Shown piece by piece: positions 43,755 to 52,667 of a stretch of 53,940 nt of DNA. How positions within the stretch are numbered: the stretch's first letter is position 1; every line of letters starts with the position of its first letter. Source of the DNA: JBOGUF01 sp050696075 (GTDB lineage Bacteria; Chloroflexota; Chloroflexia; Thermomicrobiales; UBA6265). The notes beneath the pieces were generated by a model, which saw only the letters and a list, made by a program, of their open reading frames with translations, ran no database searches and was not told the DNA's origin. Position numbers and translations under genes: made by a program. The stretch spans positions 1 through 53,940 of the forward strand of contig JBOGUF010000069.1 of the NCBI GenBank assembly GCA_050696075.1, given 5' to 3'.

Positions 43755-43993
43755 ATGCAACGGCTCGGCGCGGTTACTCAGAAGGACGTCGAGACCGTGC
43801 TCGAGCGGTTGGGCTGGGTGTAAGATCGAACCGCCGGGAGCCACAAGCAATATATCCTGCCCGGCCGCGCCCCGGCCTCGTGACCGTGAAGATCCAGCGG
43901 AAGCCGTACCACGACATCACGTTGAGCCTGGTGCTTCGGCAGATCGGTATCACCAAGCGGGCGTTCGCCGACGTGCTGCGGGAGACGAAATAG
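43755..43993 (+). pseudogene. hicA: Degenerate hicA-type mRNA interferase gene
   Basis: From ATG 43755 the frame reads VTQKDVETVLERLGWV, then TAA at 43821-43823, then continues in the same frame as DRTAGSHKQYILPGRAP, where the family-conserved catalytic-His segment GSHKQY appears. After about 43875 the homology shifts frame: PGLVTVKIQRKPYHDITLSL to the TAG at 43993. So the ORF carries a nonsense codon and a frameshift and cannot make HicA. It lies 8 nt before the intact hicB. A long open frame (from 43325) that covers the 3' part is not a gene. Confidence 0.75.
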
Positions 43994-44001
43994 GAGACAC
44001 C

Positions 44002-44241
44002 ATGCGCCACAAGGTTCTGCTCATTCCGCATGGGGACGGTGGATACGCCGCTGACGTTCCGTCGCTTCCCGGTTGCGTGACGGAGGGCGACAGCTTCGAC
44101 GACGCGCTGGCGATGGCCAGAGAAGCGGCGGCGTTGCGGCTGGCGTCGGCTGTGGCTCACGACATGGACATTCCAGGCGAAGGAGAAGGTAGCGTTGTCG
44201 CCGAGGTCGACGTACTGGCGCCCGCTCTGGCGGCGCGCTAG
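44002..44241 (+). CDS. hicB: HicB-family antitoxin
   Basis: 79 aa, AGGAG 7 nt before the ATG. The HicB partial RNase-H fold signature GGYAADVPSLPGCVTEGD followed by SFDDALAMAREAAALRL is clear. There is no C-terminal DNA-binding domain, so autoregulation is doubtful. HicB normally neutralises HicA; here its partner is broken. The stop TAG is directly followed by the ATG of the secreted protein at 44242, so the transcript continues. Confidence 0.88.
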   Translation: MRHKVLLIPHGDGGYAADVPSLPGCVTEGDSFDDALAMAREAAALRLASAVAHDMDIPGEGEGSVVAEVDVLAPALAAR

Positions 44242-45585
44242 ATGGCAGGAGGCGTATTCGTGCGACGACGAACTCACGTCGACCGAGCGCGGCAGGCCGC
44301 CGTTGTCCTGCTGGTCCTGGCGCTTGGTGGCGTTGTCGCGGGCGGCTTCGGGAGCGCAAGTGCGGCGCCGGGGGCGAACTGGTCGCGGGTTGTCGTGCGC
44401 GCCGTCGGCGAGGATCGCACCGACCCGGCGCCGATCGGCGAGGCGATCGAGGCCGGTCCCTGGCGGTTGACGGCACTCGAAGTCGTCACCGGCCAGGATG
44501 CAACCGACCGGGTGACGGCGGCGAGCGAGTTGAACGAGCCGCCGGGCGGCGGCTTTGCCTACGTCCTGGTCAACGTCCGCGCGGAGAATACCGCGGACCG
44601 GGCGCTGGCGATTGACGGCAATGACTTCGCGATTACCGGCGCTTCGGGCAACGTCTGGCGCTTCGTCATCGCGACACCGCCCGACCCGGCGCTGGACGGC
44701 GCCGTCGAGCCAGGCGGGAGTATCGAGGGCTGGCTCGTCTTTGAGGCGCCTGCTGACGAGACGAGCCTGCTGCTCGTCTACGACAGCGTGACGCTGACCG
44801 GCAACTGGGCGGACCGGGTCTTCGCGCTCGAAGATGGCGCAACCGTTGCCGACGCCGACCAGCCTGCCGTCGAGCCGAACGACGCCGGGAGCGAGGCGGC
44901 TTCGCCCGCCGGTTTCAATGCGCCGGTCGCGACCGACGAGTGGGCAATCGAACTCCTCCAGTTGGCGAGGGGGCAAGAGGTCTTCGATCTCGTCGATTTT
45001 CGCTTGGGCGCCCTGGGCAACGCCGATCCGGGCGGGATAGGGCGTTGGATCGCCTTCCGTTTTCGGGTGACGAGCAACTTGACCGGCGGCGAACCGGCCC
45101 ACCTCTCGCCGACCGCCTTTACACTGGCCGACGCGGATGGCAACCCGGTGTTGGACGTCCTGACCCTGACCCCGCCGAATCCGGACGCGGCCGGCGCCTA
45201 CTACCCCGGCGCCTCCCGCGACGGCTGGGTCGCCCTCGAGTTGCCGATCGACTGGGGCGGCACGCTGCTTCGGTTCCTGCCCTACCAAACAGACGACGAT
45301 CCCCGCTACTTCACCTGGGGCGAGGGCGCGCCACAAGCGGAGCCGCCACGCCAAACCGTCCCGATCGAGGAAGGCGCGACGGTGCGCACCACCGACGAGC
45401 TGAACCTGCGCGCCGAACCCTCGACCGACGCCGCAATCGTGACCACGCTGGAGGCCGGCGCCGAATTGCGGATAACCGGTCCCGGCGAAGAGGGCGGCGA
45501 CTTTACCTGGTATCCGGTCGAATATATTGAGACCGGCGAAACCGGCTTCGTCGCGGGCGACTTCCTGGAGCCGGTCGACGGGTGA
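44242..45585 (+). CDS. Secreted protein with two DUF4352-like domains and a C-terminal SH3b domain
   Basis: 447 aa, ATG abutting the hicB stop. A signal peptide (AAVVLLVLALGGVVAGGF) is followed by a first telokin-like DUF4352 region (about 45-205, WRLTALEV ... GGGFAYVLVNVRAENT) and a second one (about 225-370, WAIELLQLARGQEVFDL). The C-terminus is a bacterial SH3 domain (about 380-445): TTDELNLRAEPSTDAAIVTT ... WYPVEYIETGETGFVAGDFL. SH3b domains often bind cell-wall peptides. No enzyme domain is present, so a binding or structural envelope role is likely. It ends 15 nt from the convergent queF. Confidence 0.82.
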   Translation: MAGGVFVRRRTHVDRARQAAVVLLVLALGGVVAGGFGSASAAPGANWSRVVVRAVGEDRTDPAPIGEAIEAGPWRLTALEVVTGQDATDRVTAASELNEPPGGGFAYVLVNVRAENTADRALAIDGNDFAITGASGNVWRFVIATPPDPALDGAVEPGGSIEGWLVFEAPADETSLLLVYDSVTLTGNWADRVFALEDGATVADADQPAVEPNDAGSEAASPAGFNAPVATDEWAIELLQLARGQEVFDLVDFRLGALGNADPGGIGRWIAFRFRVTSNLTGGEPAHLSPTAFTLADADGNPVLDVLTLTPPNPDAAGAYYPGASRDGWVALELPIDWGGTLLRFLPYQTDDDPRYFTWGEGAPQAEPPRQTVPIEEGATVRTTDELNLRAEPSTDAAIVTTLEAGAELRITGPGEEGGDFTWYPVEYIETGETGFVAGDFLEPVDG

Positions 45586-45600
45586 TGCGTCAACTGGCGC

Positions 45601-45978
45601 TCAGCGTTCCGTGCCGCCTTCGGTCGGACGCGTGTAGTTCGCCTTCACCACGGCGTGCAGACCACCGCGGACGGTGAAGTCGGCGGTGACGGACATGCGG
45701 CGCGGTTTCGTGGCCTCAACCAGGTCGTTGAGGATGCGGTTGGTGATCTCTTCGTGGAAGGTCGGTTGATTGCGAAAGGAGGCGAGGTAGTCGCGCAGGT
45801 TCTTGAGCTCGACGATCCGCTCGCCCGGCGCATACTCGATCGTGATCGTGGCAAAGTCGGGCGCGCCGGTCATCGGACAGAGACAGGTGAATTCCCGCGT
45901 CGAGATCGTCATCGTGTAGTCGTTGCCGGGATGGGGATTCGGAAACGTCTCGAAGGCCGGGCTCTGTTCGGCTGCCAT
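45601..45978 (-). CDS. queF: NADPH-dependent 7-cyano-7-deazaguanine reductase (short form)
   Basis: 125 aa, GAGGAG upstream of the ATG. QueF reduces preQ0 to preQ1 in queuosine synthesis. The unimodular (type I) signature is present: EFTCLCPMTGAPDF with catalytic-type C34, ERIVELKNLRDYLASFRNQP for NADPH binding, and TFHEEITNRI with the His/Glu pair. It starts 97 nt after the beta-galactosidase stop in the same direction and may share its transcript. No other que genes are in the window. Confidence 0.93.
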   Translation of the reverse strand: MAAEQSPAFETFPNPHPGNDYTMTISTREFTCLCPMTGAPDFATITIEYAPGERIVELKNLRDYLASFRNQPTFHEEITNRILNDLVEATKPRRMSVTADFTVRGGLHAVVKANYTRPTEGGTER

Positions 45979-46075
45979 GAAATCTGGAACTCCTCGCGTT
46001 GTGTGCGACGTGATCTGGCTGATGGTCGAGCGGTGGTTCCCCTCGTGCGGCGATCAGTTTACTTGCAAACGTGCC

Positions 46076-49000
46076 CTACTCCTCAGGAAGCGGTTCGAGC
46101 GCGTCAACCGAATGCCCGTGGAACGCGGCGATGTCGGCAACTGGCCGTAGCCGGACCGCAAACGTCATCGGTTCGGGCTGGACGAGGTATTCGGGGAGCG
46201 GCAGCGGCCCGCAACTGTTGCTGCCGAGGCCGCCGGTGCGGTGGTCGAGGTGGAGGATCGTCTCGTTGCGCCGCCTGAGATGATGGCGGTGGGTGGCGCG
46301 GGTGAAATCCTCTGGCGTGTAGTGGTGGGCGCTGACGTTGAAGAAGGGCATGGCGACGGCCAGCAATCCCATGCCGTGGGCGTTGGTCACGGCGGCCCAG
46401 CGGGTGTCGGACTTCGTGCCGTTCTCCTGCGGCGTGATGTACGGCTCGTACTGTTCCTGCACGGTTCCCGCATAGCGACCGACCGGCGCGCTCTCCTTGC
46501 GATCCGGGTAGCTCTCGTGCGGACCGCGGCCGTACCACGTGAAGCGATCAAACGACCCCGGCAGCCGGAGTTGCAGCCCCACGCGCGGCAGCGGCGGGAG
46601 TTGCGATTGCGGCGTCAGACTCGTTTCGACGACGACGTCGCCTGTGCCGTAAATCGTGTAGGTCGAAACGCGGGCGAACGCGGGAGGCAGTGAGTAGCCG
46701 CCCAACGTCGCCTCGACGCGGATTTGCACCGCCCGGTCACTGGCATGCACGACCTCGACCCGGTCGATCCGTGACGTCAGCCGATCCAATCCGGCCTTCC
46801 GCCACTCGATTTTCAGGTTCTTGTCGTTATCGGTCGGGGCGCGCCAGAGGTTCACGCGCGGTCCCATTTCCATCAAGGGCATGCCGTGCCAGATCCACTC
46901 GGAGATCGTTCCAATGTGCCGGTAGATCACGATGCGCCAGTCGTCGCCGTCGATGGTCAGGCCGGTAGGCGACTCGACGAGGTGCAGCGCCGGCATCTCA
47001 CGGTGGGCGAGGACGGGGATGGGCGGCGTTTCCACCGGCAATGTGAACTGCGTCCAGGCGACCTCGTGGCCGCGCGGCGCCCAAGGCGACTCCTCGGCCA
47101 GCAAGAAGCGCAGATGCAGCCAATACTCCGCGCCCGGTTCGCCGGATGGGAGCGCATACGGCACGTCGATTACCGTCTCCGCGCCGGGCGCTACCTTCAG
47201 CGCCGGCAAAACCCCTTGCTGGAGGACCTCCCCGTCGCGCACGACCTGCCACGTCGCGTCCAGATGGTCGAGCGGACGAAAGGCATAGCGGTTGGCGACG
47301 GCGAGGCGGCCCGTGGCGAGATCGAGCGGGCGGACGACGATCGGCTCATGCACCTTCTTCAATTCGAGCAAGCCGGGGTGCGGTTCGCGGTCGGGGAAGG
47401 TCAATCCGTCGATGCAGAAGTTGCCGTCGTTCGGCTGGTCGCCGAAATCGCCGCCGTAGGCAAACCACTCATCGCCGGTTCCAGTACGCTGGCGGATGCC
47501 GTGGTCGCTCCACTCCCAGACGCAGCCACCGATCAGACGCGGATGGGCGCGGATCGCCTCCCAATACTCCTTGAGGTTGCCGGGACCGTTGCCCATGGCG
47601 TGCGCGTATTCGCACATGAACCAGGGGCGCGGGTCATCGGTGCGCTGGCCCTGACGGATCACCTCTTCCACGGTCGGGTACATCACGCTGACGATATCGA
47701 CCACCTCCGCCTCGCGCGCGCCTTCGTAGTGGAGGGGGCGGGTGGGGTCGGCCTGGCGGATCCACTCAGCCATCGCGTCGTGGTTTTCGCCGTAACCCGA
47801 CTCGTTGCCAAGCGACCAAATGATGACCGAGGGGTGGTTCGTGTCGCGTTCGACCATGCGGATTGCCCGGTCGAGGTAGGCGTCACGCCAGGCTGGGTCG
47901 CGCGAGATGCGGCTCCAATCGCCGATCCGTTGGAAGCCGTGGCATTCGAGGTCGGCCTCGTCGATCACGTAGAGACCGAAGCGGTCGCAGAGGTCGAGCC
48001 AGCGCGGGTCGTGCGGGTAGTGGGCGGTGCGGACGGTGTTGATGTTGTGCCGCTTCATCTGCATCACGTCGCGCAGCATCGTCTCGTAGGGCACGGCGTA
48101 GCCGTAATCCGGATGGGTGTCGTGGCGGTTGACTCCCTGGAGCTTGACCGAAACACCGTTGACGAAGAGTTGCTGGTCGCGGACCTCGACCCGGCGAAAG
48201 CCGACGGCGACCCGCTGGACTTCGAGCACCTCACCGTTGTCGTCCCGCGGGGTTACGAGAAGCGTGTACAGGGTCGGCGTTTCGGCGGTCCACGGGGCAG
48301 GCGCCGCGACGGGAATGGACGCCGCGCACGTCTGCTCCTGCCCTGCCTCCACCGCAAGCCCAGCGGCGACTTGCGCCTCGGCGACGACCTGACCGTGGTC
48401 GTCGTAGAGGCGAGCGTCGACGCTCAGGCCGGCAACTGGTTGATGGCCGTCGTTCCGTATCGACACCCGCACGTCCAGATCGGCGTCGGTGTACTGGTCG
48501 TCGAGGTGGGTCTGGACGCGGACGTCGCGAATGCGGACCTGGGGCGTCGCGTAGAGATAGACGTCCCGGAAGATGCCGCTGAGACGCCAGAAATCCTGAT
48601 CTTCGAGGTAGCTGCCGTCGCACCACTGGAAGACCTGGACCGCGAGCAGGTTCCTGCCCGCTTGTAGGTAAGGCGTGACGTTGAACTCGGCGGGCATGTG
48701 GCTGCCCTGGCTGTAGCCGACCTGACGGCCGTTGACCCAAAGGTAGAACGCCGAGCTGACTCCCTCGAAGACGAGGAAGACCTGCTTGGCGGCCCAGGCG
48801 TCGGGCACGCTGAACGCACGCCGGTAGAGGCCAATCGGGTTGTCGTTTGGCACCCGCGGCGGGTCGACCGGAAAGGGGTAAAGCACGTTGGTGTAGACGG
48901 GGATGCCGCGGCCGTGCAGTTGCCAGCAACTCGGAACCGGGACCGTGCCCCAGCGCGTCTCGTCCGCATCGATCCGCTCGAAGCCGATCGGAATGGCAGT

Positions 49001-49192
49001 GGGATTCGGGACGTACTTGAACCGCCAGTGACCGTTGAGGAGCTTCACGAGCGGTGACCGAAAATGGTCGCCGGTCATGGCTGCGGATTCGGTCGGATAG
49101 GGGAGGAGCGTGGCGCGGGCTGGTTCCCGGTGGCGGGAGAGAATAGCAGGGTTCTCCCAATCGGGTATGGCCGATGCCGGGTCGATCGTCAT
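46076..49192 (-). CDS. lacZ: Glycoside hydrolase family 2 beta-galactosidase (LacZ type)
   Basis: 1038 aa, full length for the LacZ family. Order: sugar-binding jelly-roll domain (about 50-220, GIPVYTNVLYPFPVDPP, DGSYLEDQDFWRLSGIFRDV), immunoglobulin-like domain, TIM barrel with acid/base E464 (SLGNESGYGENHD) and nucleophile E528 (WFMCEYAHAMGNGPGN), a linker domain, and the C-terminal beta-galactosidase small-chain domain (SFDRFTWYGRGPHESYPDR). No signal peptide is seen, so it acts in the cytoplasm on imported beta-galactosides. No transporter or lac regulator lies nearby. Confidence 0.95.
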   Translation of the reverse strand: MTIDPASAIPDWENPAILSRHREPARATLLPYPTESAAMTGDHFRSPLVKLLNGHWRFKYVPNPTAIPIGFERIDADETRWGTVPVPSCWQLHGRGIPVYTNVLYPFPVDPPRVPNDNPIGLYRRAFSVPDAWAAKQVFLVFEGVSSAFYLWVNGRQVGYSQGSHMPAEFNVTPYLQAGRNLLAVQVFQWCDGSYLEDQDFWRLSGIFRDVYLYATPQVRIRDVRVQTHLDDQYTDADLDVRVSIRNDGHQPVAGLSVDARLYDDHGQVVAEAQVAAGLAVEAGQEQTCAASIPVAAPAPWTAETPTLYTLLVTPRDDNGEVLEVQRVAVGFRRVEVRDQQLFVNGVSVKLQGVNRHDTHPDYGYAVPYETMLRDVMQMKRHNINTVRTAHYPHDPRWLDLCDRFGLYVIDEADLECHGFQRIGDWSRISRDPAWRDAYLDRAIRMVERDTNHPSVIIWSLGNESGYGENHDAMAEWIRQADPTRPLHYEGAREAEVVDIVSVMYPTVEEVIRQGQRTDDPRPWFMCEYAHAMGNGPGNLKEYWEAIRAHPRLIGGCVWEWSDHGIRQRTGTGDEWFAYGGDFGDQPNDGNFCIDGLTFPDREPHPGLLELKKVHEPIVVRPLDLATGRLAVANRYAFRPLDHLDATWQVVRDGEVLQQGVLPALKVAPGAETVIDVPYALPSGEPGAEYWLHLRFLLAEESPWAPRGHEVAWTQFTLPVETPPIPVLAHREMPALHLVESPTGLTIDGDDWRIVIYRHIGTISEWIWHGMPLMEMGPRVNLWRAPTDNDKNLKIEWRKAGLDRLTSRIDRVEVVHASDRAVQIRVEATLGGYSLPPAFARVSTYTIYGTGDVVVETSLTPQSQLPPLPRVGLQLRLPGSFDRFTWYGRGPHESYPDRKESAPVGRYAGTVQEQYEPYITPQENGTKSDTRWAAVTNAHGMGLLAVAMPFFNVSAHHYTPEDFTRATHRHHLRRRNETILHLDHRTGGLGSNSCGPLPLPEYLVQPEPMTFAVRLRPVADIAAFHGHSVDALEPLPEE

Positions 49193-49339
49193 TCATCGTC
49201 TCCGTGCGTCTGTCATCCATCTCTCGCAACCGCCGCCAAGTATCCCAGGTTGACTGGCCTGTCGCCGGTGGTCTGTCGGCCTTGATACAGCCATTTTGCG
49301 GGGTGGCGACTACAATTCGGGCGAAAGGGCCCCGCCGCG

Positions 49340-49615
49340 ATGTCCTGGCAATCCTGGTTGCTCGCCATCCTGATCGTCTTCCTTGGCCTCACGCAGTACG
49401 GCCTGATGGCCTACGCGCTGCGCGACTTGCTGCGCCGCCCGACGGTGCGCGGTGACAACAAGGTGACCTGGGCGCTGGTCATCCTGACCTTGCCGTTCCT
49501 CGGCGCCCTGATCTACACCGTCTACGGCCCAACTAGCTTCATCCCCCGCGCCAACCGCCCACCGACCCGACCGCCCGGATGGGAGGAACGCGGCAGAACC
49601 CCGCTCGATTCGTGA
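49340..49615 (+). CDS. PLDc_N domain membrane protein
   Basis: 91 aa with two membrane segments (LLAILIVFLGLTQYGLMAYA and VTWALVILTLPFLGALIYTV) joined by a short basic loop, and a Pro/Arg-rich tail. This is the two-helix unit found in front of cardiolipin synthases (PLDc_N), here free-standing. It is common as a small protein in Actinobacteria and Chloroflexota; its function is unknown. Confidence 0.75.
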   Translation: MSWQSWLLAILIVFLGLTQYGLMAYALRDLLRRPTVRGDNKVTWALVILTLPFLGALIYTVYGPTSFIPRANRPPTRPPGWEERGRTPLDS

Positions 49616-49732
49616 ACCGAAGCGTCAAGAATCGGTTTTCACAAGTGCGTGTCCGCCACCTCTTGCCATGCAGATAGGGTAAGGATAGGATACCTATGCC
49701 TTGCCAGCGTACTACGCCTTACGGAGTATCCA

Positions 49733-49999
49733 ATGCGGACGATTCATTCCACGCTCACCAGCAAAGGACAGGTCACGTTGCCGTCCGAGGTGCGGAGACA
49801 TCTCGGAGTGGCAGCGCATGACAAATTGGCGTTCGTCATTGATGATGACGGCACCGTGCGCGTTGAGACCGTGCTGTACCCAACGCTCGAATCGATTCGA
49901 GGCGCCGCGGGATCGCTGAAGCACCCGCTGTCATGGGACGAAGTCATGCACATCGCGCATGAAGACCACGTCGCCTCGATGATCTCGTCTGACGAATGA
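49733..49999 (+). CDS. AbrB/MazE-type antitoxin
   Basis: 88 aa from ATG 49733 (GGAG 8 nt upstream; the frame opens earlier at 49649). SpoVT/AbrB-fold DNA-binding segment: TLTSKGQVTLPSEVRRHLGV, followed by VIDDDGTVRVETV. The C-terminal tail would bind the toxin. Its stop overlaps the next gene by 4 nt (ATGA at 49996-49999). Antitoxins of this type repress their own operon. Confidence 0.87.
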   Translation: MRTIHSTLTSKGQVTLPSEVRRHLGVAAHDKLAFVIDDDGTVRVETVLYPTLESIRGAAGSLKHPLSWDEVMHIAHEDHVASMISSDE

Positions 50000-50436
50000 G
50001 CGTGCCTGTTGTCGACACTGACGTCATCGTGCGGTTGGTCACCGACGACGACTCACTGAAGCAGGCAGCCTCCTATGAGCTGTTTCGGCAGGTCCGTGCC
50101 GGTCAGCTCACGGTCCAAGCCCCCGTGACGGTGATCGCGGACGCGGTGTACGTCCTGTCCTCGCGGCGGTTATACGGCGTGCCGCGCAAACGGGTCGTGG
50201 CAATGCTTCGTCAGCTCCTGCTCTTTCCGGGATTTCACGTTGCGGATCGGCGTACGGTCCTACGCGCACTCGAACTGTACGAATTGCATCCGGCCCTCGA
50301 CTTCGGTGATGTTATGGTCTTAGCAAGTATGGAGACGACGGACGCCGCCGTCGTCTATTCATATGATCGCCACTTCGATCGATTCGATGGCATCAGGCGC
50401 TTAGAACCGCCGCACTCAGGATCAAACGGTGCCTAA
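49996..50436 (+). CDS. PIN-domain (VapC-like) ribonuclease toxin
   Basis: 146 aa. PIN fold with the acidic set visible: D in PVVDTDVIVRLV, an acidic residue in the middle (ALELYELHP), D in LDFGDVMVLASMETTD and D in VVYSYDRHFDRF. It would cut RNA, with magnesium bound by these acids, and be held by the AbrB-type partner upstream. The start overlaps the antitoxin gene by 4 nt. Its 3' end overlaps the GTG of the deacetylase gene by 8 nt, which is unusual for a toxin gene. Confidence 0.85.
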   Translation: MSVPVVDTDVIVRLVTDDDSLKQAASYELFRQVRAGQLTVQAPVTVIADAVYVLSSRRLYGVPRKRVVAMLRQLLLFPGFHVADRRTVLRALELYELHPALDFGDVMVLASMETTDAAVVYSYDRHFDRFDGIRRLEPPHSGSNGA

Positions 50437-51463
50437 GTCGAGCCTCTCCACCACGAACAGAGCGGCCCTCCTGCGCTCGCCGGCCTTCCTCGGTCACGAG
50501 ACCGGGGGGCATCCGGAGAACCCGCGCCGTCTCGTGGCGATTGACGCCGAGCTTGAGCGGCAGGGGTTGATCGAGGGGCGGGTCGAGGTTGCGTTCGCGG
50601 CGGCGGATCGGGCGGCCGTCGAGCGGGTACATGATCCCCGGTATCTCGATCTGCTGGAACGGGTCACCAAGCGCGGCGGAGCGTGGCTCGATCCTGACAC
50701 AATGATCGGCCCCGATTCGTACGAAGTGGCGTGCCTGGCGGCGGGCGCGGCGGTGGCCGCCGTGAACGCGGCGCTGGACGGAGTCGCCCATCGCTCCTTC
50801 GTGCTCGGCCGGCCGCCGGGACACCACGCGACGCGTGCGCGGGGCATGGGCTTCTGCCTGATCAATACCGTTGCCGTGGCGGCCTCCCAGGCGTTGGCCC
50901 GCGGACTCGATCGGGTGGCCATCGTCGATTGGGATGTCCACCACGGGAACGGCACGCAAGACATCTTCTACGACAGCAACCGCGTCCTCTCTTGCTCAGT
51001 CCACCAGTCGCCGTTCTATCCCGGCACCGGTTCGGCGCAAGAAACTGGCGCCGGCGCGGGGTGGGGTTGCACGATCAACGTGCCGCTGGCGGCCGGTCAG
51101 GGCGACGCCGTCTTCGCGGGCGTCTTCGACGAGATCTTCTTGCCGCGCATCCGCGAGTTCCGACCCGAACTGCTCCTGATTTCGGCCAGCTTTGACGCCC
51201 ATCAGGCCGATCCAATCGGCGGGATGCGCTTGACCGAGACCGGATTTGCCGCGCTGGCCGAGCGGGTGGTTGGCGTCGCGGACGAATGCGCCGAGGGTCG
51301 AGTCGTGGCGGTCTTGGAAGGCGGGTACGATCCGCTGGCGCTGGCGCGGAGCGTGGCGGCGGTGCTGCGCGTCCTCGATGGCAACGCGCCAGGCGAGTAT
51401 GATGAACACAACACCCGACCCGAACGCGCGCCGCACGAACAGGAGACGGATCGACGCCCATGA
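50429..51463 (+). CDS. Histone deacetylase family protein (AcuC/HDAC-like amidohydrolase)
   Basis: 344 aa from GTG 50429, whose first codons overlap the PIN gene. The HDAC fold shows HPENPRRL near the start, VLGRPPGHHATRARGMGFCL, the metal-binding IVDWDVHHGNGTQD, SASFDAHQADP and LEGGYDPLALARSV. Zinc ligands D/H/D are intact, so it should remove acyl groups from lysine or polyamine amides. The substrate is not known. Its last codons overlap the next ATG by 4 nt. Confidence 0.92.
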   Translation: MPKSSLSTTNRAALLRSPAFLGHETGGHPENPRRLVAIDAELERQGLIEGRVEVAFAAADRAAVERVHDPRYLDLLERVTKRGGAWLDPDTMIGPDSYEVACLAAGAAVAAVNAALDGVAHRSFVLGRPPGHHATRARGMGFCLINTVAVAASQALARGLDRVAIVDWDVHHGNGTQDIFYDSNRVLSCSVHQSPFYPGTGSAQETGAGAGWGCTINVPLAAGQGDAVFAGVFDEIFLPRIREFRPELLLISASFDAHQADPIGGMRLTETGFAALAERVVGVADECAEGRVVAVLEGGYDPLALARSVAAVLRVLDGNAPGEYDEHNTRPERAPHEQETDRRP

Positions 51464-52605
51464 GCAATCGACAGCCGGGTGCGGGTCCGGTCGACTTTGC
51501 CGCGTACCGGCAGGACGACGAGCGCAATCGCCACGACGCCCGCCTTGGCGCCATCCAGAGCCAGGTCGACGAGCTGCGGCAGTTCCTGCGGGAAATGGCG
51601 GGCCGGCAGACGCGCGTCGAAGAAGAGTTGAAGCACTTCGAAGGGTCGTCGGCGCAGAATCGGCTGGTGCTGGAACAGATTCGGCAGGAATCGCAGCAGT
51701 CGCTGCAGGCGCGCGCGCTCGACGAGAACCGCACACGGCAACAGCTCTCCGACCTGGAGATGCGGGTCGACGACGCGACGCGCCCCATCCGCTCGCTCCA
51801 AGCGCACGTCACCGAACTCCTCGAACTCTCCCGGCGTAAGACGGACGACACCGGTCAATACCAGAAGCGGTTCGAGGATCTGCGCGCCATGATCGATCAG
51901 GTCGGGTCGGTCGGCGATCGCAACGCCGTGATGGTGCATCACCTACGCGACTCCCTCGACGCTATGCGCGAAGAGACGGACCAGATCCGGCGAGACATCC
52001 TGCGCACCGACGATAGCGTCAAGATCGTCGACCAGGAGGCGAGGCGCCGGATCACGGAGGTGATGCAAGCGGGCGAGGACGTCGGCACGCGAATCGACGA
52101 GCTGCGCTCCGACCTCACCCACGCCTTCGACCTGATCGACGAGACAAAGCGGTCGGTCCTCCACGTCGATCCGGCGCTGACCGACCTGCGGGAAGTCGAC
52201 GGCAAGGTCCAAGGAGACCTCTCTCGCCTCCAAGCCCAGGTCATCGAGCGGCACGACGCGACGATTGACCGCTACGAGGATTTGCGGCAGACCTTCGATG
52301 CCCACGTCGCCGAGTTGCGCCAGGCCCAAGAGCAGCGCTACGAACGCTTGGCCGAGCGGATCGAGTCGGTGGCCGACACCTACCGCGATCTCGGTTTTCA
52401 GATCAGCGCCGTCGCCTTGCAACTCGACGAACTGCGCCAGGTCGACCAGGCGCTGCGCCGCGATCTCTGGCAAACCTACGAGCAGCGCGTCCGACTCCGG
52501 TTGGAGCAGGTGCAGCACGAATTGGATCTGGTGACGGGCCAGCGACGGGACGCCAAGGGCGGGCCGGGCGCCGCGCGCCCCGGGTCGCGCACGACGGATT
52601 ATTAG
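51460..52605 (+). CDS. Long coiled-coil protein
   Basis: 381 aa, nearly all helical and charged with heptad patterns from about residue 20 to 365 (e.g. ARLGAIQSQVDELRQFLREM and RYERLAERIESVADTYRDLG). There is no signal, membrane segment or enzyme motif. It overlaps the deacetylase gene by ATGA, so the two are probably made together. It could be a cytoskeletal or DNA-associated scaffold; no family can be named. Confidence 0.8.
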   Translation: MSNRQPGAGPVDFAAYRQDDERNRHDARLGAIQSQVDELRQFLREMAGRQTRVEEELKHFEGSSAQNRLVLEQIRQESQQSLQARALDENRTRQQLSDLEMRVDDATRPIRSLQAHVTELLELSRRKTDDTGQYQKRFEDLRAMIDQVGSVGDRNAVMVHHLRDSLDAMREETDQIRRDILRTDDSVKIVDQEARRRITEVMQAGEDVGTRIDELRSDLTHAFDLIDETKRSVLHVDPALTDLREVDGKVQGDLSRLQAQVIERHDATIDRYEDLRQTFDAHVAELRQAQEQRYERLAERIESVADTYRDLGFQISAVALQLDELRQVDQALRRDLWQTYEQRVRLRLEQVQHELDLVTGQRRDAKGGPGAARPGSRTTDY

Positions 52606-52667
52606 GGTGGTTCGTGGGCGACATTCTGTAGGGGCAGACCTAGGTATCTGCCCTAGATGATGGTCAT

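Noticed and set aside
43325..43993. 222-codon open frame ending at the hicA stop
   Set aside because: Its 5' part is antisense to the ATP-grasp gene; only the last third resembles HicA, in the shifted frame, so it is a chance fusion.
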